A stretch of DNA of 64,000 bases, from contig AP026798.1 in the NCBI GenBank assembly GCA_033127725.1, positions 1,116,001 through 1,180,000 of the forward strand, given 5' to 3'. The DNA is from Bombiscardovia nodaiensis (GTDB lineage: Bacteria; Actinomycetota; Actinomycetes; Actinomycetales; Bifidobacteriaceae). Below the pieces are notes generated by a model. The model saw only the letters and a program-made list of their open reading frames with translations. It had not been told where the DNA came from and made no database searches. Below, piece after piece: positions 50,006-58,456 of the stretch. Made by a program: the position numbers and the translations under genes. Within the stretch, counting starts at the first letter, position 1; each line of letters opens with the position of its first letter.

Positions 50006-51436
50006 TCACATCCAATCGTCGGGTTCCACACCCTGCGGACCCACAAACTGCCCATTGGGCACGTAAGAAGGCTTCCCTAAGTCAGGCAAGTGGGCGTTGG
50101 CATAGAGCGCCACATCACGTCCAAAGGTCCAATCGCCTTCAATTGACACCGAATTAGCAGCGGCCAGCGCGGGAACGCCGTAGGGAAAACGGTCATTAAA
50201 ATCAGCGATATTTTTGTAATATCGCTGGTCGAGCGACACGTTGGGGAAGATATAGTTGCCATCTTCCATCTCGTAGGCGTCAGTAAGGTGGAAGCGATCC
50301 GAACGCATAATGAAGAGGTCGTCGGTCGTTTTCACCGGCAGAAAACGCATACGATCCACTTTGACGCAGCTTGCACCTTCAAACAAGGAGACCGCAGCGC
50401 CCATTGCTGTTTCCAGTTGAATAACAGCGGGCGTGCTGTCATCCGCGGGGTCAACCGTTTTGCGGTTCACAATGACTGGCAAGGGCAAAATCCCTTGGTA
50501 CTCCTTGAGCTTGGTTTTCAGAGCGTCAACGCGCACCCAAATGCTGTTAGTGTTGAAATAAGGATGCCTGCGAATGCTCATAGCAGCGGACTTGTCCCGG
50601 GGGTCAACCTGGGTCATCTCACGCAAAATCAGCCGCCCGCTCTCCTTGTCGACCACCAGGTGTCCACCCTTGCGGTCGGCTTCCGTGCGCTGGGCCACTT
50701 CAATCATGAACGGCGAGCCCGACTTGGCAAAGTGCCCTGCCAGCGTGCGAGAAGGCCGCGCGCCCAAGTTGTCGGAATTGGAGATAAAGATATAGGCAAT
50801 CCCTGCGGCTTCCAGCTTGTCAAGTAGACCGGTCTCCCAGATTGTAGAGAACAGATCGCCGTGCCCAGGAGGGCACCACTCGAGCTCGGGATTGGTTGGA
50901 TAATCAATAGGCTCGCCCGTTTGCGCGTCAATCTTGGGTTCGGTGTGCTGAATAATTTCCAGGGGAATGTCGCCCTGATCAAAATGCTTGTTCCGATGCA
51001 CCACGCGCATAGAATCTGCTGAAGTGCGGAAGGAATTCATCAAAGTCAGCGGCAGCGTCACCCCTTGGCGCTTGCGGGCAGTTATCACCTGCCCCAGTAT
51101 GATGTCGAGGAAACTCATTTGCCGAGCCTTATGCCGCCGGATAGGCAGGAGTGACTTGGCTTGTTCCAATCCCATTGAGGTGCCCAAGCCGCCGTTAAGT
51201 TTGATGAAAGCCGTGTGAGCAAAGGCTTCAAGCGCAAAGTCCATGTCCATGGACTCGCGAATCTCTTGGAAGGTTGGCACGTCGTGCAAGGCCGTCACGT
51301 CGGCTTCGCGGATGTAACCGCCCACGTCCCCATCACTCCAGGTGCGATATAGCCGTTCGAACTGCGCCATAGCGAGTTCGCTTATCCCCTGCTGCTGCAT
51401 TTTTGCCTGGCAGTGCTCATAAGCCACGGGTTCCAT
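50006..51436 (-). CDS. ugpA: UTP-glucose-1-phosphate uridylyltransferase (eukaryote-type UGPase)
   Basis: Forms UDP-glucose from UTP and glucose 1-phosphate, 476 residues. Nucleotide-binding loop IKLNGGLGTSMGLEQAKSLLPI, the substrate region WCPPGHGDLF, IFISNSDNLGA, and a C-terminal left-handed-helix part ending in QFVGPQGVEPDDWM identify the UDPGP family typical of Bifidobacterium, where it serves galactose and lacto-N-biose metabolism. ATG 51436 follows AAGGAG at 4 bases; longer frames lack a site. 157 bases separate its end from the pafBC start. Confidence 0.92.
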   Translation of the reverse strand: MEPVAYEHCQAKMQQQGISELAMAQFERLYRTWSDGDVGGYIREADVTALHDVPTFQEIRESMDMDFALEAFAHTAFIKLNGGLGTSMGLEQAKSLLPIRRHKARQMSFLDIILGQVITARKRQGVTLPLTLMNSFRTSADSMRVVHRNKHFDQGDIPLEIIQHTEPKIDAQTGEPIDYPTNPELEWCPPGHGDLFSTIWETGLLDKLEAAGIAYIFISNSDNLGARPSRTLAGHFAKSGSPFMIEVAQRTEADRKGGHLVVDKESGRLILREMTQVDPRDKSAAMSIRRHPYFNTNSIWVRVDALKTKLKEYQGILPLPVIVNRKTVDPADDSTPAVIQLETAMGAAVSLFEGASCVKVDRMRFLPVKTTDDLFIMRSDRFHLTDAYEMEDGNYIFPNVSLDQRYYKNIADFNDRFPYGVPALAAANSVSIEGDWTFGRDVALYANAHLPDLGKPSYVPNGQFVGPQGVEPDDWM

Positions 51437-51919
51437 CGGGCTCCTTCCCATAATCGATACGGCACCAGTGTAGCCGTTCTTCCCGCATATGGCCAAGACC
51501 GTGGAAAGTCGATCTACCAGTGGTCGCGCTTTGAGCATTGCTCAGCAGGGTTGTCTTGCGGTAAGAAGCAAGCCAGAAAGCGGTGTAGACCGGCGACTGC
51601 TGGCTGCCCGCACCAGGTGCCAACGGATCTGAGCATGTAAGCTTCTCGCCCTGGCGTTTTAGAGGGCAAGAAACCCAAGATCCGATGTCAAGATTCTTTG
51701 CCTGCACGAATGAGTGTACTGATGTCTCGCCTACTCACCAGTCGTGTATCGGATCGTATTATGAAGCGTACTGTGCTACATCAGCATAAGAGCCTAACAT
51801 AGTACTTCCCAAACAGTTTCGCGACTTCGCCCAAGAGCTTGGACTCCCTCTAGCACAAATCCCTAAAAAGTGAAGGCATACCATCACAGGCATGGTAGGA
51901 AGCGAATCCCAGGAGATAA
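51437..51919. other. Gene-free stretch upstream of the UGPase gene
   Basis: About 480 bases holding the UGPase promoter on the minus strand and no supported gene. A frame of some 25 codons ends QFRDFAQELGLPLAQIPKK at about 51873 and looks like the tail of a lost gene. A small inverted repeat TACCAT-CACAGGC-ATGGTA lies at about 51879-51897. Confidence 0.4.
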
Positions 51920-52048
51920 GTGACATACCAGGACCTGCTAAAACTGGTTGGCTGGGTTGTGCTGCTCTACCAACGCGCCCGGCATATGCACACTTCAGAC
52001 GAGCACAAGAATAAAGAGCCGTACTTCCCTACTGCAAAAGATCTTTGA
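51920..52048 (+). CDS. Possible 42-residue small protein converging on the LysR gene
   Basis: GTG start with AGGAG four bases upstream opens a frame of 42 codons: MTYQDLLKLVGWVVLLYQRA, then a His-, Lys- and Glu-rich tail ending in FPTAKDL. The N-terminal half could form one amphipathic or membrane helix. The last 20 bases overlap the 3-prime end of the LysR gene on the other strand. It may be a remnant or a real microprotein. Confidence 0.3.
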   Translation: MTYQDLLKLVGWVVLLYQRARHMHTSDEHKNKEPYFPTAKDL

Positions 52049-52922
52049 TTTGCGCGGCAATTGCTGGATTGTGCGAAAAGAGGGAGACTCTGCGGGTGAA
52101 CCTACTTTCCATACGCACCTGTGCTAACGATGAGGACTCTTGAGAGACTTTTACTCGTGCCAGTGACTCAGGCAGTATGGTGGTGTAGTTGGAGTTAGCC
52201 ACTGTCACCAGCGTGGACTCGCTGTAGTCGGTCTGCGTAATGCAAGGGCGTTTCTCGCCAAATTGGTCAAAGACGTGGATGATGCTCTGGTGGATAGGAC
52301 AGAACTCGGGGTACATGAGTAGCTTCAGCCGGCGCAAGTCCGTGGCTGTGACTTGACCGCACGCAGCCACTTCGCCTGCTGCCTGATTGCATGCGGCATA
52401 GACCAGAGAGTATGGCTCTTCAAACAAGGGGATCTGGCTTACTTGTCCGATGAGATGCTTGGACAACACAGAATCCATCAGGACGATATCCAACTTTCCA
52501 GCGTTGAAAGGTCCTATCAGATCAGAAGCTTTATTGCTGATACTGACACTCTTGCAGACCGAGAATGCCCGAGCGAAAAAAGCTGGGTACGCATAAGTGG
52601 CGATGCTGTCGATAGCGCCTAGATTCAGTTCGCCCAAATTGACTGGTTTTCGGGATATGCGCTCGCGGAGTTTGTTGAACGAAGCAAGTTGTGTGCGCGC
52701 TGCGGGGTAAAGTCGGCGGCCTGCTGGGGTGAGCTCCATACCACGAGGACTACGAATGAAAAGCTCCGTGCCGAAATAGCGCTCGAGTTGCCGTACCTTC
52801 TTGCTGATGGAAGGTTGAGTTTGCAAGAGGTCTTGGCTGGCTTTGTTGACGCTCTTAGCATCTGCGACGGCTAGGAAAACGTAGAGCAACTCGACATTGA
52901 AGGACTGCACCTGCTTTTGCAT
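52029..52922 (-). CDS. LysR-family transcriptional regulator
   Basis: A 297-residue LTTR. The N-terminal winged HTH (residues about 8-68) reads LLYVFLAVADAKSVNKASQDLLQTQPSISKKVRQLERYFGTELF. The rest is the periplasmic-binding-like effector domain (YPAFFARAFSVCKS, LDIVLMDSVLSKHL). Divergent from an EamA transporter gene with 131 bases between, the usual layout for a regulator of its neighbour. The effector is unknown. Base composition (about 50 percent GC by eye) is lower than in the housekeeping genes. Confidence 0.9.
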   Translation of the reverse strand: MQKQVQSFNVELLYVFLAVADAKSVNKASQDLLQTQPSISKKVRQLERYFGTELFIRSPRGMELTPAGRRLYPAARTQLASFNKLRERISRKPVNLGELNLGAIDSIATYAYPAFFARAFSVCKSVSISNKASDLIGPFNAGKLDIVLMDSVLSKHLIGQVSQIPLFEEPYSLVYAACNQAAGEVAACGQVTATDLRRLKLLMYPEFCPIHQSIIHVFDQFGEKRPCITQTDYSESTLVTVANSNYTTILPESLARVKVSQESSSLAQVRMESRFTRRVSLFSHNPAIAAQIKDLLQ

Positions 52923-53015
52923 ATTGCTGACTTCATCTCCTGTTGCTCAAACATTCATACGTATTCCGAATTGTTATATCCCCTCATCCTAAAGTAAGGG
53001 CTTCCCGGGACGATT

Positions 53016-53045
53016 CTCCTTCCCTAGGATAAAAACCCTAAGGAG
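53016..53045 (+). promoter_or_regulatory. Base pairing that could sequester the transporter ribosome binding site
   Basis: CTCCTT (53016-53021) is perfectly complementary to AAGGAG (53040-53045), which is the ribosome binding site of the EamA gene. TAGGAT inside the loop may be the -10. Divergent LysR sites are expected in 52923-53015 but no single T-N11-A box stands out. Confidence 0.25.
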
Positions 53046-53053
53046 GCATATTA

Positions 53054-54022
53054 ATGTCTAAGAAGTACGTCGCAGGGCTCCTGCTTTGTTTAATCGCGGC
53101 ACTCTCTTGGGGAGGCACCTATCCGGTCATGGCAGCGGCGCTCAAAACCATCGATCCGTTCTACCTCACACTGGTACGTTATGTTATTGTCGCTGTTATA
53201 TTTGCTCTTCTTCTGCTGCTTGTCGAGGGCCCTACTGCTTTCAAAGCTGAGGGGCAAACCGTGAGGCTGTGGGTGTTCGGTGCCGCCGGTTTCCTCGGTT
53301 TCAACTTCCTTGTCTTCCCCGGGCAGCAATTAGCTGGTGCTTCCGGCTCCATCATCGCTTCCGTCATGATGGCGGTTCAGCCCTTGCTGGCAGTCCTGGT
53401 GACCTGGATCTACAGGGGCACGAAACCTACGATAGTCTCCCTTTTGTCAATGCTGGTTGCCGCGCTCGGTGTCTTTATGGTGGTAACGAAGGGCCATATT
53501 TCCGTGTTGTTTTCTAGTAGGAACACACTACTAGCGATGGGATTACTCCTACTAGGAGAGCTAAGCTGGGTGGTTTATACAGTAGGAGGCACAGACTTCC
53601 CTAAGTGGTCAATTTTGCGCTATACAGCTCATACTTCCATACGAGGTGTAATTCTTATTGCAGTCACAGTCGCAGTAGCCACAGGAGCAGGTTGGCTCAA
53701 AATTCCGAGCGCTGGGCAAATCATCGATGTGCGTTGGCCCTTGCTCTATTTGATTAGCTTCGCAGGTGTTGTAGGCATCTTTGCGTGGAATATGGGCAAT
53801 CGCATTGTTACCCCACTCAACGGCATCCTCTTCATGAACCTAGTGCCGATAACATCCTTTGTAATCACAATCATAGGAGGTTACACGGTCAGTTGGTTCG
53901 AGCTTGCTGGGTGTGCAATCACCATAGCTGCCCTCGTTGGAAACAACCTCTACGGCCGATATGCTGCTAAAAAGATGGAACAGGTCTCTCAGCTAGGCTC
54001 CAGCAGTGACTTCGGTGTATAG
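53054..54022 (+). CDS. EamA/DMT-superfamily transporter
   Basis: A 322-residue membrane protein with ten predicted helices in two EamA repeats (about residues 7-140 and 155-300): ALSWGGTYPVMAAALKTIDPFYLTLVRY at the start of the first, LLGELSWVVYTVGG and ILRYTAHTSIRGV early in the second, and NRIVTPLNGILFMNLVPITSFVI late. Family members export amino acids or metabolites. AAGGAGG precedes the ATG. Probably controlled by the divergent LysR protein. Confidence 0.9.
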   Translation: MSKKYVAGLLLCLIAALSWGGTYPVMAAALKTIDPFYLTLVRYVIVAVIFALLLLLVEGPTAFKAEGQTVRLWVFGAAGFLGFNFLVFPGQQLAGASGSIIASVMMAVQPLLAVLVTWIYRGTKPTIVSLLSMLVAALGVFMVVTKGHISVLFSSRNTLLAMGLLLLGELSWVVYTVGGTDFPKWSILRYTAHTSIRGVILIAVTVAVATGAGWLKIPSAGQIIDVRWPLLYLISFAGVVGIFAWNMGNRIVTPLNGILFMNLVPITSFVITIIGGYTVSWFELAGCAITIAALVGNNLYGRYAAKKMEQVSQLGSSSDFGV

Positions 54023-54210
54023 GAGATATTACAACCAACCGCCGAAGACTTGGACTCCTAACTGGATACTGAGTGGAATAAACGGTTAACTGTGAGGTAA
54101 AAAATCAAGTTAAAAGCCGAACCTCACAAAGTAAAGAGCACGTACTTGTAGCATACAATCGCCAACTAGTTCATATAGTGCATAAAGTCTGAATACTGAG
54201 CTTTGCTGCT

Positions 54211-54447
54211 TTGAAGACGGTGTTGGCGATAGCCAAGAGAGATGCTGAGCGTATAAGCCAGGCTAATAAGCCTGCAAGTTTGTTGACCCCTGCTGAGGTG
54301 GCTGATTTAGCGGCCCCCGTGTCGACCATAGTTCGGCGGCATAGAGAGAATCGTGAACTGCCGTATGTTCGGTTGGGCAAGCTGGCGAGATACCGGAAAA
54401 CGGATGTGGATTCGTATATTGAGAGAAATTGTGTGATGCCGCGATGA
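54211..54447 (+). CDS. Excisionase-like helix-turn-helix protein, possibly degenerate
   Basis: A frame of 78 codons whose centre reads LTPAEVADLAAPVSTIVRRHRENRELPYVRLGKLARYRKTDVDSYIE, the MerR-like winged-HTH pattern of phage or ICE excisionases (HTH_17). It lacks an ATG start and a ribosome site: only TTG 54211 or GTG 54220 are available, so the 5-prime end may be lost. It lies 105 bases from the 3-prime end of tRNA-Pro, the side on which integrative elements insert. 54023-54210 and 54448-54552 hold nothing else supported. Confidence 0.55.
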   Translation: MKTVLAIAKRDAERISQANKPASLLTPAEVADLAAPVSTIVRRHRENRELPYVRLGKLARYRKTDVDSYIERNCVMPR

Positions 54448-54552
54448 GGGTCTTAACCGTGGGATAGTGGTAATACAATGTGCCCGAAATGTGCCCGATT
54501 TGATTTTCGAGATTTTTTGAGTGCTGTAATCGTTGATATTCCGACGTTTTCG

Positions 54553-54626
<74 letters not shown>

Positions 54627-54831
54627 ATGGTGCTTCAAACACCGAAAAGTGACTTTAGCACACTACTGTCCATTTGCCAATTGCTTGGGCGAGTCAACAT
54701 AGTTTTCCTGCTTTGCAGCGTTCTTCCCTCCACGAAACCTTGCACAGCGCAGAACTATTGCTGGTCATAAGGTACCAACGTTACTCACGATTTGCCAATG
54801 GCTGCAAAATAGTGGGCTTGAATGAGCTTGT

Positions 54832-55287
54832 TTACTCTTTCCTATGCCGCTGCTCATCCCAGTCGATGAGTTTGCTGATAAGCAGGTTAAGAGACACGGA
54901 CAGGGCTGTCACCAGTAGGGCCGCAGGAAGTAGCGCCCGCCAGTCTTCGAAAAACGCATACAGCAGGGCCATGAGGAGCAGAATTCCTGCCACTTCTTGC
55001 CCAATTCGTTTGACGACACTGTTCTGAGTGGTTTGCCCCAACAGAACAGCAACGAGTTTGTCCGTCATCATAGAGCCGAAGAAAAAGACTAGGAAGAGCA
55101 CGATGGCACCCAAAACTTCCGCCCAACCGTGAGCCCACGCGCGCACAGCGCCACAAGGTAGCCAGCGGGCAACTACAGCAATACCTACGGCAAAGGGAAG
55201 CACTTGCCCTAGCAGGATAGAGCCAAAAAAGCCGACGCCGACCACTATGTCTGACGGTGTCCACTGATCTTCTTCGTTCTGGCGCAT
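54832..55287 (-). CDS. Membrane protein of unknown function
   Basis: A 151-residue protein with about four hydrophobic segments: residues 15-35 (GVGFFGSILLGQVLPFAVGI), 52-75 (EVLGAIVLFLVFFFGSMM), 98-118 (GILLLMALLYAFF) and 124-145. The C-terminus is charged (KLIDWDEQRHRKE). ATG 55287 is preferred; GAGGAGGTGAG lies somewhat far upstream (55300-55310). I recognise no family. It is divergent from the ArsR gene. 54627-54831 upstream of its stop holds nothing supported. Confidence 0.6.
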   Translation of the reverse strand: MRQNEEDQWTPSDIVVGVGFFGSILLGQVLPFAVGIAVVARWLPCGAVRAWAHGWAEVLGAIVLFLVFFFGSMMTDKLVAVLLGQTTQNSVVKRIGQEVAGILLLMALLYAFFEDWRALLPAALLVTALSVSLNLLISKLIDWDEQRHRKE

Positions 55288-55404
55288 AAGAGAAATCTCA
55301 CCTCCTCGTGGAGCAATTCGTAGGAACAATAGTAGTCAAAAATTTCGGCTCACTCACTCATAAGTCCATATATTGATATTGGAGCAGCTACACAAGAAGT
55401 CCAT

Positions 55405-55417
55405 TATTTCAAATATT
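55405..55417 (+). promoter_or_regulatory. AT-rich box before the ArsR-type gene
   Basis: TATTTCAAATATT, nearly identical to TATTTCAAAATATT at 55897-55910 before the SdpI-like gene. A candidate operator for the ArsR-type protein encoded between the two copies. Confidence 0.45.
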
Positions 55418-55479
55418 CTTAAAATAGTGATACAGTGAGTGCCACCAGCCACGTTAGGCCGGTAGGAAGAGGGGAAGAG

Positions 55480-55803
55480 ATGGGAACACCAGAGAATTTG
55501 ACGGCCTTAGCCGACCCCATACGTCGTCAGATATTAAACCTGCTCAGCCAGCACAGCATGGAAGCTGGAGCCATTGCAGAACAGCTGGATCTTACGCCTT
55601 CCAAGCTGTCGTATCACTTGAAAAAGCTGAAGGAAGCTAACCTCATTAGCCCCAAGAAATCCGGCACACACATTGTCTATGAACTCAACTTGAGCGTCTT
55701 AGACGAGACTATCCTCTGGCTCTATGACTTGAGAACCGGTGCCCATCAGACCGCACATCTGGGTAGGCGAGCCCTAGTGAGAAAGAGCCAAACTCAGGCT
55801 TAA
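55480..55803 (+). CDS. ArsR-family regulator (SdpR-like)
   Basis: A 107-residue winged-helix repressor: LTALADPIRRQILNLLSQHSMEAGAIAEQLDLTPSKLSYHLKKLKEANLI, a complete ArsR HTH, with no Cys metal site, followed by VYELNLSVLDETILWL. ATG 55480 follows AGAGGGGAAGAG; an upstream GTG (55435) is less likely. The next gene is SdpI-like, giving the sdpR-sdpI arrangement known from Bacillus, where the repressor controls its own operon and is titrated by the immunity protein. Confidence 0.85.
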   Translation: MGTPENLTALADPIRRQILNLLSQHSMEAGAIAEQLDLTPSKLSYHLKKLKEANLISPKKSGTHIVYELNLSVLDETILWLYDLRTGAHQTAHLGRRALVRKSQTQA

Positions 55804-55833
55804 AGAAGGAATTTGCCCACCCCTCCCCCGCAA

Positions 55834-55886
55834 GAAGTAGTTCTATCCCCTACAAAACTACTTCGAGCGGCCTTCAAGCTCGAAGT
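55834..55886 (+). promoter_or_regulatory. Two overlapping, mutually exclusive hairpins
   Basis: Hairpin 1: GAAGTAGTT (55834-55842) with AACTACTTC (55856-55864). Hairpin 2: ACTTCGAGC (55860-55868) with GCTCGAAGT (55878-55886). They share 55860-55864, so only one can form. Both stems are perfect 9-bp. They lie between the ArsR stop and the SdpI-like start, as in an attenuator or a readthrough switch, but no T-run marks a terminator. Confidence 0.45.
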
Positions 55887-55896
55887 ACCAATCTTA

Positions 55897-55910
55897 TATT
55901 TCAAAATATT
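55897..55910 (+). promoter_or_regulatory. AT-rich box before the SdpI-like gene
   Basis: TATTTCAAAATATT, second copy of the box at 55405-55417 with one extra A. It lies 53 bases before the SdpI-like ATG and may be an operator for the ArsR-type protein. Confidence 0.45.
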
Positions 55911-55962
55911 TTTCATCATTCCGCATTGCTACAGGTAGTCTTCTCACTGCAAGGAGTTTCCC

Positions 55963-56840
55963 ATGTCATACGAGCAACAGCACTCACCAGTCCAGGCAGA
56001 CAGGCATGCTACAGCACAGCCGGACCAGGACGGTCCGCAACTACCGCAAGGCATTACAGCCGATATGGCCGAAAGAGCCGCGGATGCCGGGGCTACGAGC
56101 ACAAGTCCGATCGGATAACAACTCTCTCGTTCGTGGCGATTTGGCTCCTAGCCATCTTGCCATTCATTGCAGCCGGATTGGTCTACCAGCAGCTGCCCGA
56201 CATGTCGGTGCCCACGCATGGGAATATCAAGTTCGAAGTGGACGGCTGGGGCTCAAAATGGCAGATTTTCGACGGCCCCATCGGCAGCCTCCTGGTCGCA
56301 ATCATTTGGAGCATCGCCCTGCCAATAGTGGAGCGCAACCTGAAGCGCCGCGGAGAAGAAGCCAAAGACACCCTGCTGTCCTTCGCCCTCGGTGGCACTG
56401 CGATAGAGCTTGCCATTGCCATCATCTCCGGTCTAGTTATCTACCAAACCTGGTCGAGCGCCCACCAGCACACTGCGCTCAATATCGACACGCAAAGGCT
56501 GCTGTTCCTAGCTATGGGCCTCATTTTCATTGTTTTGGGCAATATCATGCCCAAAGCCAAGCCCAATGGGGTGACAGGCCTACGGGTGCCGGGCGCCTAT
56601 GTCAGCCGTGAGTCCTGGCGGCACTGCCAGCGGGCAGGCGGATATGCCATACTGGCCATAGGTCTACTTGCCGTTGTCGTAGCAATTACAACTTCAGGCA
56701 CCCGTCTACTGACCATCTGGGGATCGGGCGCCGCAGCCGCCATCATCGTGCTCCTCCTCTACAGCGTCTACGCCGGACGAAAATACGCGGGCCTGGGCGG
56801 TCCAGTCAAGGACGGGCGCGGCCATTTTATTGAGGAGTGA
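55963..56840 (+). pseudogene. SdpI-like immunity/DUF1648 membrane protein, frameshifted
   Basis: A good start (AAGGAG, 7 bases, ATG 55963) opens a 51-codon hydrophilic frame (MSYEQQHSPVQADRHATAQP) that stops at 56118. The membrane part lies in another frame, open across this region, from about 56110: SFVAIWLLAILPFIAAGLVYQQLPD, then PTHGNIKFEVDGWG typical of DUF1648, and LLFLAMGLIFIVLGNIMPKAKPNGVTGLR plus SRESWRHCQRAGG typical of SdpI. About six helices. A one-base shift joins the two. In the second frame no convincing start codon precedes the first helix. Frameshift mutation or sequence error is most likely. Confidence 0.75.
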
Positions 56841-57059
56841 AGAGGCTTGCTGCCCCAAAATCACCTCAGCTGCGTCTTATTTCAGTGCCTCCACAAACCG
56901 CGCGCACTGACTATCTACCACGTACATCTACCGCCCATTCCACATGTTGACCGCGCAGCTAGCAATCTGCACATTCGAGCGTACGTTTATAGCATGAGTA
57001 TAAAAATCACAGTTGACCTTTTCTCCGGGCGTAGTTGCCCACAGCGCTAAAGACACCTG

Positions 57060-58325
57060 GTGAGGGGGATTCGTCCGGCCCGAGCAGCTTTAGCTTTGCT
57101 CCTGTCAGCCCACACATTTTCCGTGGCGGGAAACACGATTACGGTGTTTGCTACGCCCTTTTAGTGCGCTCTTTGGGTGGTTCGGCAGCTCAAGTGGGCC
57201 TAGCTACTGCCGTTGCCACCATTCCCGTTGTCATCGGCGGCCCCTTAAGCGGGGTCCTTATTGATTGGGCAGGTGCCCGGCGCTTCAGCATCATTTCCGA
57301 CGCCATCTCAGGGCTAACCGTGCTCGCTATCGCCCTGCTGAGCAGCCTGAGCCACCTACCCATGTGGGGCCTCTACCTGCTACTCATCGCCAGCGGCGTC
57401 TTCGACACGCCTGGGCAGACAGCGCGCACAGTGCTCTTGCCCAGCCTCGCCCAGAAGTCAAGCCTGCCCCTGGAGAGGGCCGTCGGTTTGAGCTCTGGTG
57501 CGTAGCGGCTAGCAGCACTCATCGGAGCTCCCCTAGCCGGTGCGGCCGTTTCGGCAATTGGGCCCGAACGAACCCTCTACGTAGATGTAGATCTTTTTCA
57601 CCCTGTCGTCGCTGCTGGTGCTGTGCATTCCTGAGCGGGAAACGAGAGCAGAGCAAAGGCCTATTACAGTCGGCAAGCCAGCTTTTTCACACTATTGGCA
57701 GGACTTGCGCGATGGCCTGCGCTTTGTCCTCAGGCAGCCGCTCCTGCGTTCAATCGTCGTCATTGTATTGATCTTGAACGCCCTGGACGCGGCCCGATTC
57801 TCCGTTCTTCTCCCCCTCTATTCTTTGGAATTTCTGGGCGGCTCGGCGGCAGCAGGACTCATCACTGGCGCTCTTGCGACTGGCGCTCTAGCAGGTTCCT
57901 TCATCTTTTCGGCTTGGGGGCACCGCCTGCCCAGACGCGCCTTATTCGTTATCTGCTTCGCTCTGACCGGTGGTCCGCTCTCTCTGGGCTTTTACTGCCA
58001 GGCTCCCGAGTGGGCGCTCGTGGCCTTAAGCGCTGCCACAGGCATCTTCACCGGCATGTTAAACCCCCTGATCGGCACCCTGCGCCTGGAGCAAACCGAA
58101 CCAGACATGCTCGCCCGCGTCCAGTCCTTCATGATTGCAATCTCCTGGGCTGGCATCCCTATCGGCTCCCTCCTCTCCGGCTTCGCCGCCGAGCGCCTGA
58201 GCCTCCCCCTGCTCTATGGAATCATTGGCGTAATCTATGTGCTTACCGCATGTTTACCTATAGTAGATACGGCCTGGAATGAACCAGAGCTCCGGACTTA
58301 TAAAACTTCTACTCCTACTACTTAA
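57060..58325 (+). pseudogene. MFS efflux transporter, multiply broken
   Basis: Pieces of one MFS permease of about 420 residues in three frames. From GTG 57060: VRGIRPARAALALLLSAHTF to ATPF, ending in a stop near 57163. A second frame then carries VRSLGGSAAQVGLATAVATI to VGLSSGA, with an in-frame TAG at 57503-57505, and reads on as RLAALIGAPLAGAAVSAIGP. A third frame from about 57590 has IFFTLSSLLVLCIPE to the end. The duplicated GTAGAT near 57584-57595 may mark the last lesion. At least two frameshifts and one stop argue for a true pseudogene rather than error. Confidence 0.85.
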
Positions 58326-58396
58326 TCGGCCAATACATCCGTTTATTTCCACAGCCTTGTGAAAGCTACTAATACTGGAGACACTACAATAAGCAA

Positions 58397-58433
58397 ACGC
58401 TCTGCTTCGGATTGGCCATTCCAAGCAGAGCGT
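58397..58433. terminator. Hairpin between the MFS pseudogene and cmk-der
   Basis: ACGCTCTGCTT and AAGCAGAGCGT form a perfect 11-bp stem with a 15-base loop. It lies 24 bases past the cmk-der stop; on the minus strand a T-rich stretch follows (TTTGCTTATTG). Likely terminator of the minus-strand operon. Confidence 0.6.
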
Positions 58434-58456
58434 CGACTGTTGTCAGAGACCCTAGA

